Shown here: piece by piece, positions 34,543 to 43,720 of the stretch
How positions within the stretch are numbered: the first letter of the stretch is position 1
How the letters are laid out: every line of letters starts with the position of its first letter
Source of the DNA: an uncultured Candidatus Saccharibacteria bacterium
Lineage (GTDB): Bacteria > Patescibacteriota > Saccharimonadia > Saccharimonadales > Saccharimonadaceae
Direction: 5' to 3'
Assembly: GCA_937906385.1 (NCBI GenBank)
Contig: CALCYQ010000004.1
Span: 1-64,000, forward strand
Length of the DNA stretch: 64,000 bases
The notes under the pieces: model-generated
What the model was told of the DNA's origin: nothing
Databases searched by the model: none
Seen by the model: only the letters and a program-made list of their open reading frames with translations
Translations under genes and position numbers: made by a program

Positions 34543-34564
34543 TATATCACGCTCGTGATAAAAT
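34543..34564 (+). promoter_or_regulatory. Palindrome and extended -10 before the 34573 gene
   Basis: ATCACG and CGTGAT form an inverted repeat (about 34546-34559) that runs into TGATAAAAT (34556-34564). It may be a repressor site on the promoter. Confidence 0.45.
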
Positions 34565-34572
34565 AATCCTTA

Positions 34573-36039
34573 GTGAAAAAGTTTAATAAACCTTTTTTGT
34601 ATCGCTATCGCTTTATACTCGGCTATTTGGCATTAATGTTGGTATTTTTTATTTTGCTGTGTTTTTTGCCGAGCATTGCGCCAGGCGGCATTAGCCAAGA
34701 CGAAATGGACTCCGCCGTTGCCGCAAGCAATATTCACGCCGATTTTATCACCTCTGGCAATATCGTAAATTTGCCATACTTACTCCTCCAGAAAGCTAGC
34801 ATCTCATTCTTCGGCTTATCGCTATATTCAATCAAGCTTCCGTCTATCGCCATTTCCGTCCTCGCCGCATTATTTATCGTGCTCCTATTAAACCGCTGGT
34901 TTAAGTCCGACGTGGCCATCGTAGGGTCCATCCTCACCACACTCTCTACCGCTTTCCTATTCCTCGCCGGCTCCGGCACGCCAACCATCATGTATATTTT
35001 CTGGCTCGCACTCATCTTGTGGCTCGGCTCAAAGATCGTTGGCAACGAAAACACCCACCCGATGCTCGTGATTTCATTCTTTTTCTCACTGGCGCTTTCG
35101 ATGTATACGCCGCACCTTATTTATGTCGCAATCTGCATCGGCCTCGCCGGGCTCATGCACCCGCATCTGCGCTTTGCTCTAAAACAGCTGAAATTCTATC
35201 AATTAGTTATTAGCGTATCGGCATTTATACTCGCTATTATCCCGCTTGTTTTCGGTTGTATTTTCCATCCCGAAAATCTCACCACGCTTGCTTTCATGCA
35301 AGACGCCAACATGGGCACCTATGCCAACAACATTGCAGCTTCATTTGCACCATTTTTCTCATTTAGCATGGCTTACGACAGTATTTATCTCGCGCCGCTC
35401 TTTGGTCTCGCAACCGTCGCACTCATCATTATCGGTATTCTTGCTTCAATGGGAAAGCTATTCACTTCGCGCAACTCCGTCGTAAGCTTACTCGTCATCT
35501 TCGCGATCATTGCCTCCGGCCTTAATCAAGACCTCGCCATCACGATTATCATTCCAATTTCCGTCCTCACGGCCGCCGGCCTCGAATCGATTATTGATAA
35601 GTGGCATTCGCTGTTCCCCGAAAATCCTTACGCGCACGTGCTTGGCACACTACCAGTCGTAGTGGTAGTGCTGCTAATTGTCATTTCCGGTTTGTCGCAT
35701 TTCATTTTTGGCTACCATTACACCCCGCGCGTTGCCAAGAACTTCAGCGATGACATTTCTATCATCAAGAACAATCTTTCCGCCGGCGACGTATTATTAG
35801 TCAGCCAAGAATCAAGCCACTACAACTTTTATAAGCTGCTCGAAAATTACAACAGCATCACTGTTATGAGTGACATCCCAGAGCGCAACGACGAAGTAAA
35901 AATTGCCTCGCTTGGCGGCTCACGTAGTGATGACAACCTAAAACTCGAACAGATTATTACATCGCCAAAGAGTCGAAACTCTGATAGACTATATATATAC
36001 TCTAAAGTTACTGAAGAAAAGGGAGAAGGAGAAAAATAA
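34573..36039 (+). CDS. Polytopic membrane protein, GT39/ArnT-like glycosyltransferase fold
   Basis: 488 residues with about 11-12 membrane helices and a C-terminal soluble domain (about 400-488). The first extracellular loop carries ISQDEMDSA, reminiscent of the acidic motif used by lipid-phosphate-sugar transferases (ArnT/PMT class), and the multi-helix layout fits. It starts with GTG 34573, 8 bases after TAAAAT, and has no Shine-Dalgarno. It separates dnaX-dnaB from ybaB-recR. Confidence 0.6.
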   Translation: MKKFNKPFLYRYRFILGYLALMLVFFILLCFLPSIAPGGISQDEMDSAVAASNIHADFITSGNIVNLPYLLLQKASISFFGLSLYSIKLPSIAISVLAALFIVLLLNRWFKSDVAIVGSILTTLSTAFLFLAGSGTPTIMYIFWLALILWLGSKIVGNENTHPMLVISFFFSLALSMYTPHLIYVAICIGLAGLMHPHLRFALKQLKFYQLVISVSAFILAIIPLVFGCIFHPENLTTLAFMQDANMGTYANNIAASFAPFFSFSMAYDSIYLAPLFGLATVALIIIGILASMGKLFTSRNSVVSLLVIFAIIASGLNQDLAITIIIPISVLTAAGLESIIDKWHSLFPENPYAHVLGTLPVVVVVLLIVISGLSHFIFGYHYTPRVAKNFSDDISIIKNNLSAGDVLLVSQESSHYNFYKLLENYNSITVMSDIPERNDEVKIASLGGSRSDDNLKLEQIITSPKSRNSDRLYIYSKVTEEKGEGEK

Positions 36040-36040
36040 C

Positions 36041-36340
36041 ATGGGTGCCACTATGGACCAAATGAAGATGCTAAATCAGCTTCGCAAAGTACAGAAAGAC
36101 CTCAAGAACGAAATCGTTGAAGTAGAAGCCGGTGACGGCGCCGTTGTAATTCAAATCACCGGCGAACTCAAGATTAAGAAGGTTGAGCTTGACCCAGAGA
36201 AGATTGACTTCGACGACATCCACGAGCTCGAACGCTGGATTGAAAATGCCATGCGCGACGGCTATGCAAAAGCACAAGAAATTGCTACCGACAAGATGAA
36301 GCCATTCATGGGCGCACTCGGTGGTGGCTTTGGAATGTAA
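36041..36340 (+). CDS. ybaB: YbaB/EbfC nucleoid-associated protein
   Basis: 99 residues, normal size. Begins with MDQMKMLNQLRKVQKDLKNE and has the family core VVIQITGELKIKKVELDPE. Binds DNA as a dimer. It precedes recR, as in many bacteria. GGAGAAGGAG lies upstream of the ATG. Confidence 0.9.
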   Translation: MGATMDQMKMLNQLRKVQKDLKNEIVEVEAGDGAVVIQITGELKIKKVELDPEKIDFDDIHELERWIENAMRDGYAKAQEIATDKMKPFMGALGGGFGM

Positions 36341-36343
36341 TAT

Positions 36344-36949
36344 ATGCTGCCTGCAGCGCTGAATGATGTAATTGACGCTCTCGGGCGTCTGCCTGGCGTT
36401 GGCTCGCGTACCGCCGAGCGTTACGCATACTTTTTGCTAAAATCCGATGCCAACATTTCTGAAAATATCGCTTCAGCGCTGTCCGCTTTGCATACTGGTG
36501 TTAAAACTTGCCCAAAAACTTTCGCCATCATGGATGCTTCCGAATCCGTTTCGCCACTCTACGACGACCTAGCGCGCGGTAAAAGTCTCGTGTTAGTCGT
36601 CGAAGAGCCACTTGATATCTATGCTATCGAACGTACCAAATCGTTTACTGGTACCTATCATGTGCTCGGCGGCGCCATTTCGCCAATGGACGGCATCACG
36701 GCCGACCAGCTCCACATTAAGGAACTCATCGACCGCGTAGCTGAAGATTCGGTCACCGAAATTATTATTGCCACCAATCCATCCGTCGAAGGCGAGTCTA
36801 CCGCCGTACTACTCGAAAAATTACTCCACGAAAAATACCCAGAGCTCAAAATCACTCGTCTCGCGCGTGGCTTACCGCTTGGCGTTTCGCTCGAATATGC
36901 CGATCAAATCACTTTGACTTCGGCTTTGAATAATCGTACCAATCTCTAG
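36344..36949 (+). CDS. recR: Recombination mediator RecR, zinc finger reduced
   Basis: 201 residues. The helix-hairpin-helix RLPGVGSRTAERYA and the Toprim domain (SLVLVVEEPLDIYAIER, VTEIIIATNPSVEGESTA) are clear. The Cys4 zinc finger that normally sits between them is lost: only one Cys (KTCPKTF) remains. RecR loads RecA with RecO/RecF. Its last 41 bases overlap the convergent pyrophosphatase gene. Confidence 0.93.
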   Translation: MLPAALNDVIDALGRLPGVGSRTAERYAYFLLKSDANISENIASALSALHTGVKTCPKTFAIMDASESVSPLYDDLARGKSLVLVVEEPLDIYAIERTKSFTGTYHVLGGAISPMDGITADQLHIKELIDRVAEDSVTEIIIATNPSVEGESTAVLLEKLLHEKYPELKITRLARGLPLGVSLEYADQITLTSALNNRTNL

Positions 36950-37283
36950 ATTCCGATCGCCAAATCACATGTTCAAAGAAGCGCTCTTGGAATTCCACTA
37001 GCGCTTCGATACTGTCGTCAAAATAAAACTTATTCGCCAGCACCAGCTTATCGTCATCGTCATTTGTACGATGAATCACCGCAATACATTCACCCGTAAA
37101 CTCTTCAATCGGTTCAAACACGCCCAAAACGTAGCAATCTAGCTCCTCACCATCGCCCGACACCGTACCGGGCACATAGCCATAATTAACTGGATAGTAA
37201 AAGTCGTGTTTCGGATGCTTTGATCCCATCGGACGGTCGATTTTTGCCGTCACTTGCTTGCCAATATAATCACGCACATTCAT
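36909..37283 (-). CDS. ppa: Inorganic pyrophosphatase
   Basis: Hydrolyses pyrophosphate to drive biosynthesis. A 124-residue short member of the soluble family I PPases: [28 protein letters not shown] (active-site Asp cluster) and a tail ending YSKPKSK. Typical enzymes are 160-180 residues, so this one lacks part of the barrel. It overlaps DUF1653 upstream by four bases (ATGA) and recR convergently downstream. Confidence 0.88.
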   Translation of the reverse strand: MNVRDYIGKQVTAKIDRPMGSKHPKHDFYYPVNYGYVPGTVSGDGEELDCYVLGVFEPIEEFTGECIAVIHRTNDDDDKLVLANKFYFDDSIEALVEFQERFFEHVIWRSESRDWYDYSKPKSK

Positions 37284-37537
37284 GGCTTAAACTCCTTTGC
37301 GACGCTATCGATTTTTTGCAACTCAAAGCGATATTTTTGTTTGACGTCTGGATATTTTTCGTGATCTACTTCGCTCAAAAACATCTCGAGCGGCCGCGCC
37401 CACAACGAGCCATCGCCATACAGCTTGCGATAAATCACCAAGTCGCTTTCGTCTTCCGAATACTTCGCAACACCTTCCACTAAGTAATAGTCACCCTTAA
37501 AATGGCGATAAACTCGATGTAACTGCAACCTTCTCAT
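37280..37537 (-). CDS. DUF1653 protein
   Basis: 85 residues matching the DUF1653 pattern: [36 protein letters not shown] and MFLSEV. Small beta protein of unknown function, often near nucleotide or RNA genes. It lies between glyA and ppa in one minus-strand operon. Confidence 0.85.
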   Translation of the reverse strand: MRRLQLHRVYRHFKGDYYLVEGVAKYSEDESDLVIYRKLYGDGSLWARPLEMFLSEVDHEKYPDVKQKYRFELQKIDSVAKEFKP

Positions 37538-37538
37538 A

Positions 37539-38876
37539 CTATTTCTCGCTCGGCAATGGAAACTTTAAGGCTAGCTTGCGCACTTCGGCCCGCATTGTAT
37601 CAAGTTCGGCTTCTTTGCGTTTGCCGGCGCAAACTTCGGCCGTCTTTTGCATCCAATCAGCAATCATAATCATCTCTTTCTTGCCGAGGCCGCGCGTAGT
37701 AATAGCCGGCGTACCAAGACGTACGCCCGATGGCTCGAATGGCTTACGCGTGTCATTTGGAATAGCATTCGCATTCAAAGTCAGGCCAATCTTATCGAGC
37801 GCCCGCTCAAATTTCTTACCATCAATGCTATACGAATCGATAATATTAATCAAAATCAAATGGTTTTCCGTACCACCGCCAATCAAGGTAAAACCGCGCT
37901 CAATTAGCGCATCGGCCAAAGTTTTGGCATTTTCCTTAATCTTCGCCGCATAATCACGGAATTCCGGTTGCAAAGCCTCATAGAAGGCTACCGCCTTAGC
38001 TGCTATCACATGCTCCAGTGGGCCGCCTTGTGTACCAGGGAAGACAGAACGATCAATCAGAGTCGGAATATTCTCGAGCGTATGTTCTGGGCGCTTTAGT
38101 GGACTACCTACGTGGCCCATACTCAAAATCAAGCCGCCACGCGGGCCGCGCAAAGTCTTGTGTGTGGTTGTAGTCATCACATGAAAGCCGTGTTCAAGCG
38201 GATTCGGATGCACGCCACCGGCAATCAAGCCAGCCACGTGCGCCATATCGGCCATCAGCAAACAGCCCGGAATCTCGCGGCCAATCTTCGCCACGCGATC
38301 AAAGTCCGGCACTTTCATAAAGGCCGAATAGCCGACCAAAATAATCTTTGGTTGGTGCTCGCGCGCGAGTTTTTCGAGCTCATCGTAATCAATATCGCCA
38401 GTCTTCGGGTCGGTGCCATAGGCAATAAAATTATAGATTTTCGCACTCTGCGTCACCGGCGAGCCATGCGTCAAATGACCGCCATGGCCGAGATTCATGC
38501 CGAGTACCGTGTCGCCCGGCTGCAGCCAAGCGTTATAGACGGCATTGTTTGCCTGCGCGCCCGAATGCGGCTGCACATTGGCATGGTCGGCATGGAATAA
38601 ACGACGCGCCCGCGCAATCGCGAGGCGCTCCATCTTATCGACGTTCTGCTGGCCGCCATAATAGCGAAAATCCTCTGCCGTGGTCGCCAGTACTTCTTCG
38701 TCGTCGCCATCCAAACCGTCAAAATTCGGATAACCCTCAGAATATTTATTCGTGAATACCGAACCCATCGCCTCGAGCACTTGGCGCGAAACATAGTTTT
38801 CACTTGGAATTAATTCCAAGCCCTCACTCTGGCGCGTACGCTCAGCTTCAATCAAATCAAAGATTTTCTTATCCAT
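37539..38876 (-). CDS. glyA: Serine hydroxymethyltransferase
   Basis: 445 residues. PLP enzyme that makes glycine and 5,10-methylene-THF from serine. [10 protein letters not shown], the PLP-Lys motif [14 protein letters not shown] and the GTQGGPLEH loop are intact. I use ATG 38876; a TTG three bases upstream is in frame but GGAG (38884-38887) is 7 bases from the ATG. Methylene-THF could feed thymidylate synthesis, and tdk/tmk are about 5 kb away, though no thyA is in view. Confidence 0.96.
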   Translation of the reverse strand: MDKKIFDLIEAERTRQSEGLELIPSENYVSRQVLEAMGSVFTNKYSEGYPNFDGLDGDDEEVLATTAEDFRYYGGQQNVDKMERLAIARARRLFHADHANVQPHSGAQANNAVYNAWLQPGDTVLGMNLGHGGHLTHGSPVTQSAKIYNFIAYGTDPKTGDIDYDELEKLAREHQPKIILVGYSAFMKVPDFDRVAKIGREIPGCLLMADMAHVAGLIAGGVHPNPLEHGFHVMTTTTHKTLRGPRGGLILSMGHVGSPLKRPEHTLENIPTLIDRSVFPGTQGGPLEHVIAAKAVAFYEALQPEFRDYAAKIKENAKTLADALIERGFTLIGGGTENHLILINIIDSYSIDGKKFERALDKIGLTLNANAIPNDTRKPFEPSGVRLGTPAITTRGLGKKEMIMIADWMQKTAEVCAGKRKEAELDTMRAEVRKLALKFPLPSEK

Positions 38877-39054
38877 CAAAATTCTCCTTTTATCTTAATA
38901 ATTCTCGAAAAAAGATGGCAGTTAAATCATAATTAAGTTCCAAAATAACTTTATATTCCTAACTAGTATATCTTAATTTTTCGCGCATTTCTACTTATGT
39001 TCTGGCATTAAGCGCAGTTGATGCGCGAAGGCGGGCAAGACATTATTCTTATGC

Positions 39055-39076
39055 TAAAATAAAACCAAATAAGGAG
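39055..39076 (+). promoter_or_regulatory. -10 box and ribosome site of the SIMPL gene
   Basis: TGCTAAAAT (39052-39060) and AAGGAG (39071-39076), 6 bases before ATG, give a short leader with a Shine-Dalgarno. The 180 bases upstream are AT-rich and hold no gene I can support. Confidence 0.6.
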
Positions 39077-39082
39077 TTACTC

Positions 39083-39784
39083 ATGCAAATTTTCGTAAAG
39101 GGAGAGGCGCATCGCGAATTTGCGCCAGACCAAATCATCGCCAGTGTCAATTTTAACACCCACGCCGCCAGCTACGACGAGGCACTTCAAAAAGGCGTTG
39201 AGCGCGTAAAGGAATATCTCCAATTTATCGCCGACAACACCGATTTTACCTTTGAGGATTTCAAAACCAGCACTTACAACATCCACGAAGAATTCCACAC
39301 TAACCGCATCGATCCAAAAACCGAAGCTGACCTTAGTAAAAACCTCACCAAGCGCGTCTCGGACGGCTTTTTCTTCACACAATATGCCGCTCTTGAATTT
39401 GAATTCAACAAAGAGCGCCTCGCCAAACTCCTCGTTTTAACCTCAAAAACCGACGGCGCACCACGATTCCATATCAATTTCACTCTAAAAGATCCAAAAT
39501 CTTGCGAACGCGACCTACTCGCCGACGCCTTTAAAGACGCCAAACTCAAAGCCGAAACCCTCGCTAGCGCCGCCGGCAAGCATCTCCGCGACTGCGTCCG
39601 TGTCGACATCGACATGCCGCCGCATCACGAACCAATGTACGAGGGTACCATGATGCGCAAGTCCGCCTTCCGCGGCAGTGCAAACGAAATCGAAGAAGAA
39701 ATCCGCAATATCGACGACACCTTCCGCCCAGATGATATTCCAGTGCATAAAATCATCAATTGTATCTGGGAAACCGCCGATTAG
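39083..39784 (+). CDS. SIMPL-domain (DUF541) protein
   Basis: 233 residues matching the SIMPL fold: GEAHREFAPDQIIASVNF at the start, SYDEALQKGVERV, and LADAFKDAKLKAETLASAAG. Usually exported or periplasmic in other bacteria, but this copy has no signal peptide, so it is cytoplasmic. Function unknown. Confidence 0.8.
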   Translation: MQIFVKGEAHREFAPDQIIASVNFNTHAASYDEALQKGVERVKEYLQFIADNTDFTFEDFKTSTYNIHEEFHTNRIDPKTEADLSKNLTKRVSDGFFFTQYAALEFEFNKERLAKLLVLTSKTDGAPRFHINFTLKDPKSCERDLLADAFKDAKLKAETLASAAGKHLRDCVRVDIDMPPHHEPMYEGTMMRKSAFRGSANEIEEEIRNIDDTFRPDDIPVHKIINCIWETAD

Positions 39785-39796
39785 CATAAGCATATA

Positions 39797-39825
39797 TTGA
39801 CTTTTCGTCAAAAGTATGCTATAAT
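39797..39825 (+). promoter_or_regulatory. Consensus promoter of the Gly/Pro-rich protein
   Basis: TTGACT (39797-39802), 17-bp spacer, TGC and TATAAT (39820-39825). The -35 starts 13 bases after the upstream stop codon. Confidence 0.85.
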
Positions 39826-39857
39826 GGAATTATATTGTTCGAAAGGGGGTAAACACT

Positions 39858-40451
39858 ATGAGTGAAAGAACAATAGCAGATTCCAAATCGAATGCGATGT
39901 TTTTCGGCCCTGGTGGTGGCCCCGGCGTCCACGGTGGTCCTGGCGGACCCGGCGGACCTGGCGGTCCAATGGGTGGTCCTGGCCCTGGCGGCTTCGGACA
40001 TGGCCCAATGGGCGGTCCCGGTGGCGGCTGGTTTGGCCGTCATGGATACGGCATGGGCTTTCGCGGCCCAATGATGGGTCCTGGCATGATGGGTCCCGGC
40101 TTCTACGGCAGGCCAATGATGCCTCCCGCAACGCCGTCCAATCCCGGCGGCCCTATGGGTCTCGGCCCTTATAGTGCCTATGGCCCTTACGGACCTGGAC
40201 CTTGGGGTTGGGGATTCGGTAAAGGCCCCGGTGGCTGCTTCGGATGGGGAAGCTTAGGTCATCCTCGCGGATGGATGAACGGTTGGTTCGGGTTATTCCC
40301 ATTAACTAAATGGTATCCCGGCCGTTACTTCCGTCGTCCGCTTCCTGGTACTCAGGATCCGACTACTGGCGAATTCGCCGATCCGCTTCCGCGCAGAAAA
40401 GGCCTCTTCGCGAGATTCCGCGACTGGTTCCACTACAACTTCTGGTTCTAA
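39858..40451 (+). CDS. Gly/Pro/Met-rich low-complexity protein
   Basis: 197 residues. After a short polar N terminus (MSERTIADSKSNAMFF), residues 17-130 are almost only Gly, Pro, Met, Phe, Trp and Tyr in collagen-like GGP/GPG steps but not strict G-x-y triplets; the C terminus turns basic and aromatic (GLFARFRDWFHYNFWF). No signal peptide or membrane helix. A consensus promoter, AAGGGGG site and terminator imply high expression as a single unit. It may be a structural or condensate-forming protein; no homologue comes to mind. Confidence 0.75.
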   Translation: MSERTIADSKSNAMFFGPGGGPGVHGGPGGPGGPGGPMGGPGPGGFGHGPMGGPGGGWFGRHGYGMGFRGPMMGPGMMGPGFYGRPMMPPATPSNPGGPMGLGPYSAYGPYGPGPWGWGFGKGPGGCFGWGSLGHPRGWMNGWFGLFPLTKWYPGRYFRRPLPGTQDPTTGEFADPLPRRKGLFARFRDWFHYNFWF

Positions 40452-40467
40452 AAAACATCACGCACTC

Positions 40468-40502
40468 AAAAGCCCGCAACGCTTACGCCGCGCGGGCTTT
40501 TT
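40468..40502 (+). terminator. Terminator after the Gly/Pro-rich gene
   Basis: AAAAGCCCGC and GCGGGCTTTTT pair around a 14-base loop. Confidence 0.85.
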
Positions 40503-40535
40503 CCTATCTTAAATAATCTGCGCTAAACTATAAGC

Positions 40536-40685
40536 ATGAACACTTTGAAATTGACCGATTTTATTGTTGGTGGTCTACTCTTTGGCCTAATCATGGCCGC
40601 CATCGCTGCGAATAAAAATAAAAAGGGCAAGACAAGAAAAAGAAGAGTTAACAAAAAACGGCGCCCTACGGGGTGTCTTTTTTGA
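40536..40685 (+). CDS. 49-residue membrane protein with very basic tail
   Basis: A short reading frame that codes for one membrane helix (about 8-25, IVGGLLFGLIMAAIAA) followed by a tail with about 13 Lys/Arg in 20 residues. TAAACT (40524-40529) ends 6 bases before ATG, the leaderless arrangement. The last 20 bases overlap a likely terminator hairpin (GCGCCCTACGGGGTGT then T-run). Similar tiny basic-tailed proteins can bind RNA or lipids; role unknown. Confidence 0.55.
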   Translation: MNTLKLTDFIVGGLLFGLIMAAIAANKNKKGKTRKRRVNKKRRPTGCLF

Positions 40686-40700
40686 GTCATAAAAAATTGG

Positions 40701-40773
40701 TGGCTCCGGGCGGACTTGAACCGTCGACACAAGGCTCTTCAGGCCTCTGCTCTACCAACTGAGCTACAGAGCC
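40701..40773 (-). tRNA. tRNA-Phe(GAA)
   Basis: On the minus strand, acceptor GGCTCTG pairs with CGGAGCC, D-arm AGCTCAGTTGGTAGAGC, anticodon loop CTGAAGA with anticodon GAA, T-arm GGTTCAAGTCC. Discriminator A and encoded CCA (plus-strand 40698-40700). It is divergent from hisS. Confidence 0.95.
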
Positions 40774-40785
40774 ACACTGAGTAAT

Positions 40786-40794
40786 AGTTTAGCA
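40786..40794 (-). promoter_or_regulatory. Extended -10 of tRNA-Phe
   Basis: The minus strand reads TGCTAAACT, ending 12 bases before the mature tRNA 5' end. The divergent hisS -10 is 11 bases away on the other strand. Confidence 0.6.
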
Positions 40795-40816
40795 TATCTT
40801 GTGGTAAAATGGAAAT

Positions 40817-42106
40817 ATGAAAAAATTAAATACGTCGCCCCTTAGTGGCATGCAAGAACTCCTACCAACCGAACAGGCTGTTTTTGATCAGCTGAAACAA
40901 AACATTAGCGACGTATATCATCATTACGGCTTTTTAAATATTGAGACGCCAATTATAGAACGCACCGACATCCTGCTAGCCAAGGCTGGTGGCGATACCG
41001 AAAAGCAGATTTATATGGTTAGCAAGACGGCGGAATCGGCCGATTCCGCCGACCAAGCTTTGCGTTTCGACCACACCGTGCCGCTCGCACGCTACGTTGT
41101 CGAGCACAACAATGATCTCGCTTTTCCGTTCCAAGTCACGCAAATTAACCGTAATTTCCGCGGCGAGCGCGCCCAACGCGGCCGCTTTCGCGAATTTTAC
41201 CAATGCGACGCCGACATCGTCGGTCGCGAAAAGCTCCCAATTGCTTATGATGCCAAGGTCATTGCCTGTATTTACGACGCTCTGCGCACTTTTAATCTAC
41301 CGAAGATGCTCATTCGCATCAGTAATCGCAAAGTCTTGGCCGGCTTCCTTGCCGCGCTCGAGCTCAGCGATAAAACTGCCGAAATTTCAAATATCATCGA
41401 CCACGCCGAAAAAGTTCCAGTAGAGAAGAGCGCTGCCGATTTGCTCGCGCTTGGCCTCAACCAAGATCAAGTCGATAAAATAACCAGCTTCATGTTTACT
41501 TCTGGCTCTTATGCCGAAGTTGAAGCCGCACTCTCGGATATTTTAGGACCAAGAATGTCCGCCGTAGCGGAAGGTTTGGCCGAGCTCAAAGAGGTCTCCG
41601 ACATCCTTGAAGCAAAGGGTACCGGCAATTTCACTATCGACTTCATGATTATTCGCGGTCTCGACTATTACACTGGCACCGTTTTTGAAACTATGCTCGA
41701 AGATTACCGCGAAATCGGTTCTATCGCCAGCGGCGGTCGCTATGAAAACCTCGCCAGCAACTTCACCGACATGAAGTTCCCAGGCGTCGGCGGCTCGATT
41801 GGTCTCACGCGCTTATTCTTCGTGTTACGCGAATATGACCTAATCAACCTCGCCACCGAAAAACCAGTCGATTATGTCGTCTTGCCAATTACGACCAACG
41901 AATATGAAACCGCTTTCGAACTTGCCGACAAACTTCGTGCAGAAGGAAAGTCCGTCGACATCGATTTGTCTGAACGCAAACTCAGCGATAAGTTCAACCG
42001 CGCCGGCAAAATTGCCGACTTTGCTATCGTCATCGGCAACGACGAAGTCATTAGCCAAAAATTCACCGCCAAAAATCTCCAAACCGGCGAAACGGTCGAA
42101 TTATAA
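40817..42106 (+). CDS. hisS: Histidyl-tRNA synthetase
   Basis: 429 residues, class II synthetase. SGMQELLPTEQAVFDQL at the start, motif 2 QINRNFRGERAQRGRFREFYQCDADIVG region, the HisA motif RGLDYYTGTVFE and motif 3 GGSIGLTRLF. Anticodon-binding domain at the C terminus. TGGTAAAAT (40802-40810) ends 6 bases before ATG, so it is likely leaderless. Confidence 0.96.
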   Translation: MKKLNTSPLSGMQELLPTEQAVFDQLKQNISDVYHHYGFLNIETPIIERTDILLAKAGGDTEKQIYMVSKTAESADSADQALRFDHTVPLARYVVEHNNDLAFPFQVTQINRNFRGERAQRGRFREFYQCDADIVGREKLPIAYDAKVIACIYDALRTFNLPKMLIRISNRKVLAGFLAALELSDKTAEISNIIDHAEKVPVEKSAADLLALGLNQDQVDKITSFMFTSGSYAEVEAALSDILGPRMSAVAEGLAELKEVSDILEAKGTGNFTIDFMIIRGLDYYTGTVFETMLEDYREIGSIASGGRYENLASNFTDMKFPGVGGSIGLTRLFFVLREYDLINLATEKPVDYVVLPITTNEYETAFELADKLRAEGKSVDIDLSERKLSDKFNRAGKIADFAIVIGNDEVISQKFTAKNLQTGETVEL

Positions 42107-42115
42107 AGCCAACAA

Positions 42116-42142
42116 AAATATCCCCACGCGGGGATATTTTTT
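42116..42142. terminator. Terminator after hisS
   Basis: ATATCCCC (42118-42125) and GGGGATAT (42130-42137) with loop ACGC and a T-run; A-rich sequence on the other side may also end the convergent phosphatase gene. Confidence 0.88.
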
Positions 42143-42147
42143 ATGCT

Positions 42148-43629
42148 CTAGAATTCGCCAAAGACTACCGCGGTGCGGTCATCCATCTTGCGCGCATTCG
42201 CGACTAGATTCTTTGAAGCGTCCAGCGAATCGCGCGAATGGCTCACAATAAAACCAAGCTCACGCTCACTCATTAAATCATTACCATAATCACCGGTAAT
42301 ACCATCAGAGCAGAGCACCACACGGTCGCCTTTACGCAAATCTACGTCGCCGAATTGTTCCGTACGGCTTTGCCCAGGTTCGGCCTCTATGCCAATCGCA
42401 TTAGAAATAAACTTGCCTTCACCTTCATCACGCGTAATTTGGCGCGCATTACCATTTTTATCGACTATATAAATACGCGAATCGCCTACCGATGCATAAG
42501 CTAAGCGTAAATAGCCATTCTGGTTCACTACTTTCGCCAAGACCGCCGTTGATAAACCAGCGTTTGGATTTTTCGCCACACGCTCATTTGCCATATTCAG
42601 GATATATGCGAGGCTCGAACCGCTATTTATTGCGTAGCGATCGCTATATTCGCGTACTACACTCGCCGTCAGCATCGAAGCATTGCGACCACCAGCTTCG
42701 CCGCCTGCGCCATCAAACACGCCAAACATTTGTTGATCCGGCCGAATAAACATGCTGTCTTCGCAAGTATTGTCAGCCCACAGGCCACGCTCGATATTGT
42801 CTTTCGAAACTTCGCCACGGCGCGCTTGGCCACGTGAGGTTTGCCAATAGCCCGCTTCGCCCGGTTGCCATTCCGAACTACGCTCCGCTTCAAAACTGCG
42901 ATATTGGTCGCGCTGCGGCGCTTCCGTGCGATTCATTTTGCGCACATTATGCGCGTTCGCTTCATCCTCAAGCGCCTTGATGCGCGTCCAGTATTCTTCT
43001 TGCTTACCGTAAACTTTATGTTTAAAATCAGCCATCGCTTGTTCGTATTCTTGACGTTTTCCGGTACCATTATCGCGCTCAATATCATCCAAGAAAAATT
43101 TCGCTGTACCTTCAAAATCGATTGGTGTTGGATATTTACGCAGAAACACCCGCAAATCTTGTTCGGACGCTCTCTGCCAATTGCTAAAACCAGTATCAGT
43201 CATCGTCGTCAAAATGCGCATTTCATGCTTCGAGCTTAGGCTAGACATCGTCTTATATGGACCATCCTTTAAATCAAACGGGCGAGCAATACCTTCAAGA
43301 AATTCACGTTCCGACGAACGAGTAATTTTACCATGCGCCATATCGGCAATCACTGCTTTACGCGCGTCTTCGTCTACTTGTACGTCATGTTCACTAATCG
43401 GAGACAAGTCTGGATGGCCATCTTGACCTAACGCGAACGCCGCAATAATTTTACGCTCTTGGCGCTCGGCGCTTAGCTGTTCGGCAGATTTCTGTTCAGC
43501 ATTTATGCGGACGGTTTGTTCACTATGAAACGGCACGTCGCGACTCATACTATCCCAGCCACTCGCAGAATTATTCTGCTCTTGGTTTTGGCTAGCTCTT
43601 TCACCACCTCTTCGATTAAAAATACCCAT
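42148..43629 (-). CDS. PP2C-type Ser/Thr phosphatase with long N-terminal region
   Basis: 493 residues. The C-terminal half (about 255-493) is a PP2C phosphatase: FGVFDGAGGEAGG (metal Asp), AYASVGDSRIYIV, LCSDGITGDYGND and RKMDDRTAVVF. The first 250 residues are polar and helical with no known domain. It could reverse phosphorylation by Hanks-type kinases, none of which is in this window. TGCTAAAAT on its strand (43636-43644) ends 6 bases before ATG. Confidence 0.85.
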   Translation of the reverse strand: MGIFNRRGGERASQNQEQNNSASGWDSMSRDVPFHSEQTVRINAEQKSAEQLSAERQERKIIAAFALGQDGHPDLSPISEHDVQVDEDARKAVIADMAHGKITRSSEREFLEGIARPFDLKDGPYKTMSSLSSKHEMRILTTMTDTGFSNWQRASEQDLRVFLRKYPTPIDFEGTAKFFLDDIERDNGTGKRQEYEQAMADFKHKVYGKQEEYWTRIKALEDEANAHNVRKMNRTEAPQRDQYRSFEAERSSEWQPGEAGYWQTSRGQARRGEVSKDNIERGLWADNTCEDSMFIRPDQQMFGVFDGAGGEAGGRNASMLTASVVREYSDRYAINSGSSLAYILNMANERVAKNPNAGLSTAVLAKVVNQNGYLRLAYASVGDSRIYIVDKNGNARQITRDEGEGKFISNAIGIEAEPGQSRTEQFGDVDLRKGDRVVLCSDGITGDYGNDLMSERELGFIVSHSRDSLDASKNLVANARKMDDRTAVVFGEF

Positions 43630-43695
43630 GCTTAAATTTTAGCACAAGTGTTATCTAAAATAAAAAATACAACAATCTATTTTTCGACAAGGTGT

Positions 43696-43715
43696 TAAAC
43701 TAGATGCAAAGGAGG
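43696..43715 (+). promoter_or_regulatory. -10 and Shine-Dalgarno deciding the tdk start
   Basis: TGTTAAACT (43693-43701) then GGAGG (43711-43715), 5 bases before GTG 43721, which fixes a GTG start. Confidence 0.6.
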
Positions 43716-43720
43716 ATTTT

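Noticed and set aside
39858..40451. True collagen
   Set aside because: Gly spacing is irregular (GG and GPM steps), so there is no continuous Gly-x-y repeat.
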